Of a stretch of DNA of 10,650 nt, positions 1 through 10,650 are shown piece after piece. Within the stretch, counting starts at the first letter, position 1, and every line of letters starts with the position of its first letter. Location: contig JADHZB010000610.1 in NCBI GenBank assembly GCA_015657535.1, forward strand, positions 1 through 10,650. Reading direction: 5' to 3'. The notes under the pieces are model-generated. The model was not told the DNA's origin and searched no databases. It was given only the letters and a program-made list of their open reading frames with translations. Both the position numbers and the translations under genes were made by a program. This DNA comes from Nephromyces sp. MM_2019 (Eukaryota; Apicomplexa; Aconoidasida; Nephromycida).

Positions 1-93
1 AGAAGAGGAAGAAGAGGAAGAAGAGGAAGAAGAGGAAGAAGAGGAAGAAGAGGAAGAAGAGGAAGAAGAGGAAGAAGAGGAAGAAGAGGAAGA
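1..93. repeat. GAAGAGGAA 9-bp tandem array, cut by the window edge
   Basis: About ten nearly perfect copies of a 9-bp purine unit run from the first base to about 93. The strand is wholly purine, so it can form triplex or slipped structures. If translated it would give Glu- or Lys/Arg-rich peptide, but no gene is evident. The array continues left of the window, and a short relative sits at 1081-1107. Confidence 0.95.
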
Positions 94-609
94 GGTTTGA
101 AAATATGAAAAAGATGAATAAAAAGATGAAAAAGAAGAAAACCAAGACTAAGCTGAGGAAAAAACTCACAGCAATACGATAAGCGCAAAGCATTGCATCA
201 CGTATGTGAGGAGACGCTCGGAATGCTTGAGACTTGAAAAGAGATTCCACACAAACGACTATAACGAGAGAGAGAAAGCGTGCAAAACACATTGATATAC
301 ATAAAAACAGGGATGTTTTCTTATACTCATTGGAGGAAGAAAGATTCCCACAGAAGGGAGCTGCAAAAAGAAAGTGTTTAGAAAACGATAGCGTAGAATA
401 TGAGAAGAAAATAAGGATATTCACTGTATATACATCCGCTGCTTTTTTCGTACCTGAAAAACGTATTTAATACTAGTTTCTAGGTCGAAAGTAGGGTATT
501 CATCGTAATCTCCTGAATAGAAACATGTGAAGATATGAAGCAAAAAGCGAGGAATGACACACACAGAGATATGATGGTTGCACATCTAAAAAGCCAGATG
601 AAACGAAGC
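94..609. other. No supportable gene
   Basis: This stretch follows the GAAGAGGAA array. A Lys-rich 25-codon frame (about 104-181, +) looks like a by-product of purine-rich sequence. A 78-codon open stretch at 234-470 (+) starts only at TTG and shows no motif; an unrecognised exon there cannot be excluded. A 10-bp palindrome TGTATATACA lies at 425-434. It may be intergenic or lie downstream of the minus-strand gene. Confidence 0.4.
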
Positions 610-742
610 AACACACACATGCACACACACGTACTCATACATGCACACACACGCACGCATACATGCACACACACGCACACACACGCACACATACATGCAC
701 ACACACGCACTCATACATGCACACACACGCACATACACTCAC
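610..742. repeat. CA-rich minisatellite with a 22-bp unit
   Basis: The 13-mer ATGCACACACACG begins at 619, 641, 663, 695 and 717, so copies are 22 bp apart except one gap of 32. Between them lie variants of CACTCATAC. Open frames across it on both strands encode only His/Thr or Cys/Val alternations and are artefacts of the repeat. CA on the + strand equals TG on the - strand, the orientation seen in introns of the minus-strand gene. Confidence 0.9.
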
Positions 743-1118
743 AGAATGAATTGGCAAGCTTAGCTTTCACAAATTGTCATTTGCATTTGTTTTGTTTCCA
801 CCATATAAACTTCTAAAAAGCTGAAAAAATGGTGATGTTTCTGGAGAAATGTCTCCCTTCTTCAGAATTATCTTCAAGTATAAGAAAAAGCGAGTTTCTA
901 AACAAATTCATAGGGGTGCGTAGGAGTATATTCCAGTTTAAAGCAGAGAGAATGCTTCATGGTAGAAGCAAATAAAGTATAAATTGCAGAATAGCCCATT
1001 ATTTGCTTCATGAAAGAGAAAAAATCAGTTGAAAAGATGATTTTCTGCGTTATATACGTAGAAATGTGGGCAAAGTAGGCGGAAGAAGAGGAAGAAGAGG
1101 AAGGAGAGAATCAAACAC
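743..1118. other. 3' flank of the minus-strand gene, no firm feature
   Basis: This AT-rich stretch lies downstream of the predicted stop at 1121-1119 on the - strand and would hold its 3' UTR. I see no clear AATAAA signal on the - strand. A 35-codon open block at 1005-898 (-), preceded by a pyrimidine-rich AAG acceptor-like site, could be an alternative last exon. Confidence 0.35.
1081..1107. repeat. Short GAAGAGGAA repeat
   Basis: Roughly three copies of the 9-bp unit that forms the array at 1-93 recur here, just downstream of the minus-strand gene's stop codon. Confidence 0.8.
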
Positions 1119-1160
1119 TTAGGGATTCTCATAAAATCGATACAGCACTTTATATTGAGG
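1119..1160 (-). CDS. Minus-strand gene, exon 3 (C-terminus)
   Basis: The acceptor TTTTTCAAG follows a good pyrimidine tract. The exon encodes thirteen residues, PQYKVLYRFYENP, and ends in TAA. The short length keeps this terminal exon tentative. Confidence 0.4.
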   Translation of the reverse strand, partial: PQYKVLYRFYENP

Positions 1161-1902
1161 CTTGAAAAACCCAGAAAAAACAGCAAGCACGCAAAGATGC
1201 AGCAGTTTTACACTCGGAAAGAGAATAAGAAAGGTATGCACACCGAAAAGTAAGACACGCACACAAGGTCCGCAAAAAGCACACACATACACTAAATGTA
1301 GTTTCAAACTACCTCACCGAGATTCGAGAAAGAATCCACTGTTATAACCTTCAAATAAAGCTCTAATTTATCACCAGGTAGCTCAGCACATAGGCCTCGA
1401 AACGCCTCTTGGATTTCGTGAATTAACAGAGCGAAAAGACCTGGCGAGCCTAAAGAGACACGCACACACACATGTTCGTGTTTGCTATAGAGTAGTGGAA
1501 ATACACGCAGATTGGCATGAAATAGCTGGAGGAATATATAAAAGGGCACACACACATGTATGGGATATATCGGGAAAAGACACATAAACACAGATATATG
1601 ATATCTATAGCAGAAACAAACATGCTATATACACAAAACACAGGTGAAATTTATAACATACACACGCCATACACACACAAATGATCTCTACAACAAACAC
1701 ACACACAAGTGATATCTAGTTCCAACTAACAGGAAGATAATCCTTCAAAATCCGTCACAACTCCAAACTTCCTCCCTAATCTACTCCTTCCAGGAAGCAT
1801 TTCTTCATGCTGCTCATAGGTATGAGAAGAGTCCAGAAACTCCTTCAAGGACAGCCTTAAGAAGTCCAACAAAGACACACTTTTAACAGAGGAAGTAGCC
1901 AT
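1119..1902 (-). CDS. Unrecognised 116-residue protein, three exons
   Basis: Predicted join on the - strand: 1902-1731, 1449-1313, 1160-1119. The phases agree (exit 1 / enter with two bases; exit 0 / enter 0) and the joined frame has no stop until TAA at 1121-1119. The product begins MATSSVKSVS. It is rich in leucine and looks mostly helical, for instance LLDFLRLSLKEFL near residues 13-25 and ALLIHEIQEAF near 65-75. It ends LYRFYENP. I see no signal peptide, membrane span or known catalytic motif, and I assign no function. Donors are GTTAGT and GTAGTT, both weak; acceptors are TTTAG and TTCAAG. A stronger donor, GTGAGG, lies four bases upstream of the second and would join in frame to an AAAG four codons into exon 3, with the same C-terminus. 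An AG preceded by pyrimidines just upstream of the ATG leaves room for a further 5' exon. Confidence 0.5.
1313..1449 (-). CDS. Minus-strand gene, exon 2
   Basis: The acceptor is GTCTCTTTAG after a TG-rich intron (1730-1450, 281 bp). The exon enters with two bases to complete a Cys codon and encodes about 45 residues, including ALLIHEIQEAF and LELYLKVITVD. The reading quality changes sharply from TG-repeat to mixed protein-like sequence at the acceptor, which is the best evidence for this exon. If intron 2 is retained the protein would end after two more codons at TGA 1306-1304. Confidence 0.55.
1731..1902 (-). CDS. Minus-strand gene, exon 1
   Basis: It starts at the ATG at 1902-1900 and encodes 57 full codons plus one base. 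The donor is TCCT/GTTAGT; the G of that GT opens an in-frame TAG, so without splicing the frame stops after the Cys. Upstream the same frame stays open to 1968, and CTCCTTACAG just before the ATG resembles an acceptor, so the true start may lie in an earlier exon. Confidence 0.5.
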
Positions 1903-2240
1903 ATTACTGAGCTGTAAGGAGGAAGAATAGCGCCAAAGTTTCAGCTCTAAAGAATGCGTGTGTTGCAATGATTGATAAGGGGATATTGCGAAAAAAGAGG
2001 CCAGAAATCATCCACAAAGGGGGATGAATGAGCGGGTAAATAAGAAAAAAGGGGGTTTTTTGCCGAGTGGATGATTTTTCGTGCGCGCTTGCTGAAAATG
2101 AGGAGAGAGGTTGGGAGCTCGCCATGGGGAAGTCTTGATTTTTTTGTTGCTTTTACTGCTTTTTTTTCGCTTCTTCTTCCTCTGCTTCTTCTGTTTAGTT
2201 TGCTATGAAAGCTACTGCCACAAATGTGCCCCAATTTCCA
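1903..2240 (-). promoter_or_regulatory. Presumed 5' flank of the minus-strand gene
   Basis: The region lies directly upstream of the minus-strand ATG. It is less repetitive than its surroundings and contains the CG-rich GTGCGCGC near 2080 and pyrimidine/purine tracts near 2155-2185. Two - strand open stretches here (2234-1947 and 2125-1904) show no conserved look and I leave them out. No core promoter element can be named, so the role rests on position only. Confidence 0.25.
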
Positions 2241-2483
2241 TGATTAGTAGAGATGTATTTAAGTTGGTACAGAAGAGGTAAAAAATATGCCGGAAACGAG
2301 GGATGAACTACACAACAAAAAGACGGTTCCAAGCTTTCTAAAATATAACATCAAAAATTCCCTAAAAAAACAAACATACTTTAAAAAAACGTCCAAAAAT
2401 AATCAAAAGCCCTTAAAAAACCATCCATGCCTCCTCCCTCTAGCCTGATTGGGTGAGAATCTTCAGAAACCATAATTTCCAAA
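2241..2483. other. AT-rich spacer, no feature seen
   Basis: This is A/T-rich DNA with several A-runs (2360-2420). I see no open frame, repeat or RNA gene in it. A pyrimidine-poor AATCTTCAG at 2457-2465 precedes the open frame that follows and could serve as a splice acceptor. Confidence 0.4.
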
Positions 2484-2672
2484 ATGTATGCTTCACAGGG
2501 TCTCCATGTAAAAGGAAGTAATTGCTTCGACTATGCGAAAATACTATACAAAAGCTCTAAAAAGCTACATTTTCAAATGCTGGATGAATTTTTAGAGCAT
2601 CTACTGAGTATGAGGGAATACGCATATAAAAAGTATGAAGCGGAAGATTTCCAGATTTTCTCCTATTTTTGA
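2484..2672 (+). CDS. HPR-like fragment, orphan exon or relic
   Basis: A 62-codon frame starts at ATG with an AAAATG context and ends in TGA. The middle, SSKKLHFQMLDEFLEHL, can be laid on SLKKLELPRYDLLEVL of the main gene, sharing S-KKL, D and LE-L. Twenty-eight residues after the KKL leucine it has EDFQIFSYF where the main gene has QDFALLLNTLAYF at 27. So the piece resembles one 37-residue HPR unit plus the start of the next. There is no transit peptide and only room for one or two units, so it may be an exon of a larger unseen gene, a decayed duplicate, or chance similarity in helical sequence. Confidence 0.35.
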   Translation: MYASQGLHVKGSNCFDYAKILYKSSKKLHFQMLDEFLEHLLSMREYAYKKYEAEDFQIFSYF

Positions 2673-2939
2673 TGGAGAAAGAGCATGTTCTACAAAAAGC
2701 TCAAATAAATTTCATTTTGATGGGCCTAATACAGTGAATAACGCAGTTTAATCGAAATAAGCGAAGAAAGTATCCAAAAAGGGGCGTTTTCTGCGAATAA
2801 AAACATCATTTTTGATACGAAGAAGAGAAAATCTCTAATACTTTCGAAAAGTAGCGGAAATTCCACCGCTTTTGAGGAATTTATGTGGTGCTAATAATAT
2901 TCTCTCGAGTTGATGTGGGTGCATGCGCTAGTTTTTAGC
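2673..2939. other. AT-rich spacer, no feature seen
   Basis: This stretch lies between the HPR-like fragment and the CA-rich repeat region. Both strands carry frequent stops and I see no repeats or splice-flanked open blocks. Confidence 0.4.
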
Positions 2940-3235
2940 TCAGAAACACAAACGCACACACGCGGGTGAGGGGGAGCACCATCACACACGGGAAGGAAAT
3001 CGCTAACACACAAGGCGTGAAGCTAGCTCACACACAGAGAGGTGCTACCTCACATACACACATAGAGAAGCTCGCTCTCATGAATATCCTGACTGTCCCA
3101 CACACGAATAGAGAAACTCCATCGCATACACACTAGCTCCATCATACAGGGAGAAGCTACCTCACACACACACACTAGCTCCCTCGCACACACATACTAA
3201 ATCCCTCACACGCACGCACACACAAGCAAGTACCC
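2940..3235. repeat. Degenerate CA-rich repeats with GCTAGCTC/GCTACCTC cores
   Basis: Runs of CACACA alternate with short words such as GAAGCTAGCTC, GTGCTACCTC, GAAGCTACCTC and ACTAGCTCCCTC, giving a diverged tandem structure with units of roughly 20-45 bp. The CA-rich + strand matches the orientation of introns in the minus-strand gene, which hints at minus-strand transcription but does not prove it. Confidence 0.75.
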
Positions 3236-3480
3236 CATTTCCTTCAGACATGGCAGCTCACACTTTCCAGCAATTTACTTACTTCCTTCATTAAGTACTA
3301 ACCAGACCACTCCTTCCTCCCCTTCATGGCTTCACAGTCTGTATAAACCCTTTTGCTTCATCATCTTGCCAAGGGGGGTGTGTTTTACACCGAAATACGT
3401 ACATTCAGGCCTCGCTGTTAGATTTCAACGCAATTCTTCCTTGAAACCTCGACTTTTTACTTCCACCCTCCTAGGATTTC
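3236..3480. other. Pyrimidine-biased spacer, no gene supported
   Basis: No convincing coding sequence is visible. An open stretch starting at 3366 lacks an ATG start and soon runs into C-rich repeat, giving only Pro/Ser/Phe. Confidence 0.4.
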
Positions 3481-3705
3481 ATCAACCCTCCACCTCCTAT
3501 TTCACCCCCCTCTCACCTATTTCACCCCCCTCTATCTCTTACTTCACCCCCCTCTCCCCAAGTTTCCCCCCATTTCACTCCCCTCTCACCAAGTTTCCCT
3601 CTCCACTGACCCCCATTTCACCTATTTCACTTCCCTCCATCACGCTTTCCTCCTATTTCACCCTCCAGCCACCTCCACCTCCCCCTCCCCACTTCGCTGC
3701 TTTGC
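3481..3705. repeat. C-rich minisatellite (CTATTTCACCCCCCTCTC-like unit)
   Basis: Variants of TATTTCACCCCCCTCTC recur at about 3498, 3518 and 3540, then as AAGTTTCCC/ATTTCACTCCC variants to about 3660, with units near 20-30 bp. The + strand is almost pure pyrimidine, so the - strand carries repeated G6 runs. The open frame through it is compositional. Confidence 0.8.
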
Positions 3706-3740
3706 CTTGACGATTAGGAATGCTTCGCCCCTTTTTATCT

Positions 3741-3944
3741 TCAATTTGGCGCTGAAAATGCATACTCAACGATCAACTCCACCACGTTAGCCCTCCTGTG
3801 AGAAGCAACACCAATTAATTTCGTCTTCAGCGCAAGCTTGCTCTTCATCTTCTTCATCTTCATCGTCTTTTTCTTCTTCATTTTTTACTTGAGGAGGTTA
3901 TCTTCAGCCTGTTTATACGCCTTTTCGTTCTGCACATAATGCGT
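3741..3944 (-). pseudogene. Interrupted Lys-rich open frame, possible gene remnant
   Basis: One - strand frame reads THYVQNEKAYKQAEDNLLK (3944-3888), then TAA, then a 46-codon ATG frame (3881-3741). That frame begins with a Lys/Met run and continues into mixed sequence (GVASHRRANVVELIVEY) before TGA. A TAG immediately precedes the first block. The non-repetitive ends look protein-like, while the middle is low-complexity GAAGATGAAGAAG DNA. It could be a decayed helical protein, a small gene with introns, or chance. Confidence 0.2.
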
Positions 3945-4177
3945 CTACAAAGCAGTAATCTCATCGCTTCCATCGTCTTATTCAGCCCCTCCCCCACCCC
4001 CCCATAGCCGCACATTCAATGAAATAAATATCACCCCGCCCTCACTACCCCACCAACAATCAGCTCCCCAGCCACCTCAACCTCCCCACCCCCCACAAAT
4101 CACTTTTACAGCTCAAATGCAGCAGAGAAACCGCGAAGTTTCATTATTTGAATGCGTTTCTTCGCATTTTCCACAAA
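3945..4177 (+). promoter_or_regulatory. Presumed promoter and 5' leader of the HPR gene
   Basis: The stretch directly upstream of the main gene's ATG is C-rich (3985-4100, with CCCC/CCACC runs) and then turns mixed. The coding frame stays open upstream of 4178 without an ATG. An out-of-frame ATG at 4117 opens a 41-codon upstream frame ending at 4242. No TATA-like or named motif can be assigned, and the transcription start is unknown. Confidence 0.3.
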
Positions 4178-10052
<5,875 letters not shown>

Positions 10053-10235
10053 GATTCTCAATTTCAGCCGCATTTAGAATATCTAATTCATTTTTTTCTC
10101 GCACAACGGCATTTAACACCCAAATGAAGCTATTTATTCGTCATTTCATACGTTACATGAGTAGTTTGAAAAGCACACACACATTCGGTTCAATGTTTAC
10201 GCCTCATTAAGCTAAGCCGTTCGCTGTTTCTTCAG
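10053..10235. other. 3' flank or further intron of the HPR gene
   Basis: An open frame from 10019 to 10210 (+) overlaps the last exon in another frame; its translation shows no motif. CGCTGTTTCTTCAG at 10222-10235 is a good splice acceptor. No clear AATAAA is seen. Confidence 0.35.
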
Positions 10236-10505
10236 CAAGAAGATGAAGAAAACTTTTTTTTTTTTCGTGAAATTCCTCGACTGTTTTGTTTAAAATACGA
10301 AAAATTGGCGAACTTTCTGGCGTCTATCTTCGCTTCATCTAAATATACACGCTTTTTTAATCTTTTCTTCTCTCTTTGGTTTCTACAATATCTTCAAAAA
10401 TCTGAAAAAAATGCATTTTTTTCAGATTTTTGTGCGGATTTAGACGTGCCCTCAACATTGTTTTTGCAGCAGATAAGCAGCTCCGAAGTTTCTCAGGTTA
10501 TTTGA
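10236..10505 (+). CDS. Candidate exon of unknown gene
   Basis: Directly after the acceptor CTGTTTCTTCAG, one frame is open for 89 codons, from QEDEENFFFF through LKYEKLANFLASIF to SSSEVSQVI, then TGA. It has no ATG near its start, so it must be an internal or terminal exon if real. It could be a further C-terminal exon of the HPR gene: the AG at 10238-10239 would join exon 11 in phase. It could instead be an exon of a downstream gene or a chance open stretch. The protein is Phe/Leu-rich and I recognise no domain. A perfect 38-bp palindrome lies in the middle, which is unusual for coding DNA. Confidence 0.35.
   Translation, partial: QEDEENFFFFREIPRLFCLKYEKLANFLASIFASSKYTRFFNLFFSLWFLQYLQKSEKNAFFSDFCADLDVPSTLFLQQISSSEVSQVI
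10395..10432. repeat. Perfect 38-bp palindrome
   Basis: The sequence reads C, five A, TCTG, seven A, TGCA at the centre, seven T, CAGA, five T, G. It equals its own reverse complement over all 38 bases. It could form a cruciform in DNA or a hairpin in RNA. Confidence 0.95.
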
Positions 10506-10513
10506 GGGGGAAA

Positions 10514-10550
10514 AGCCTTTAAAGCACTCAGAAAAGGCTGTTTTTTATGT
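10514..10550. terminator. Hairpin followed by T-rich tract
   Basis: AGCCTTT (10514-10520) pairs with AAAGGCT (10533-10539) over a 12-base loop, followed by G and a T6 run. It resembles an intrinsic terminator in shape, but in a eukaryotic nucleus that mechanism is not expected for mRNA genes. A Pol III-type T stop or chance are alternatives. Confidence 0.2.
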
Positions 10551-10629
10551 TTTTCTATGGTGTTCTGACGGATCCATGTGTGTGCACTGGGTATATTATG
10601 TTTTGTGGGGGGTTTGTGGGGGTTTTTAG

Positions 10630-10650
10630 TGGTGTGTGTGTGTGTGTGTG
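10630..10650. repeat. TG microsatellite cut by the right edge
   Basis: Alternating TG starts near 10631 and runs to the last base. By the pattern in this window it may mark another plus-sense intron. Confidence 0.85.

Noticed and set aside
480..816. Cys/Val and His/Thr-rich frames on both strands
   Set aside because: They are readings of the CA-rich 22-bp array.
3366..3710. A 114-codon Pro/Ser/Phe protein
   Set aside because: It lacks an ATG start and follows a C-rich tandem repeat; composition explains it.

Overview
The window is nuclear DNA of an intron-rich eukaryote, most likely an apicomplexan and perhaps a coccidian-type one. This rests on the protein family of the main gene, on short exons (38-420 bp) in introns packed with TG repeats, and on a start context (cacaaaATG) like that known for coccidians. 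I cannot name the species. Nothing prokaryotic or viral is visible.

Main gene, + strand, 4178-10052: joining twelve exons by GT/AG sites and matching phases gives a 557-residue protein. It has a basic N-terminus without acidic residues for 39 positions, consistent with organelle import. It then has a helical repeat whose landmark residue falls at 247, 284, 321 and 358, exactly 37 residues apart. Each interval crosses one or two splice junctions, so the regularity supports both the exon model and assignment to the heptatricopeptide-repeat (HPR) family, organellar RNA-binding proteins described in Plasmodium and Toxoplasma. More repeats appear to follow near 464 and 501 after a low-complexity insertion. 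The C-terminal end is uncertain: a second open block at 10236-10505 may be a further exon.

Left part, - strand, 1902-1119: three exons with compatible phases give a small 116-residue protein I do not recognise. Its presumed 5' flank is about 1903-2240. Between the two genes, 2484-2672 (+) encodes a fragment resembling one or two HPR units, and 3741-3944 (-) holds an interrupted open frame.

The rest is simple-sequence and tandem-repeat DNA: a 9-bp GAAGAGGAA array at the left edge, a 22-bp CA-rich array, C-rich repeats at 3480-3700, and intron repeats that include a 44-bp G-rich minisatellite built on a palindromic core, a 93-bp pure GT run, a 12-bp minisatellite and a 10-bp-phased CCGGT series. 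A palindrome of the form GTGTA-NN-TACAC recurs through the main gene. Introns of both genes are mostly TG-rich on the transcribed-sense strand. A 38-bp perfect palindrome lies at 10395-10432.

All exon boundaries are manual predictions; no transcript or homology search was available.
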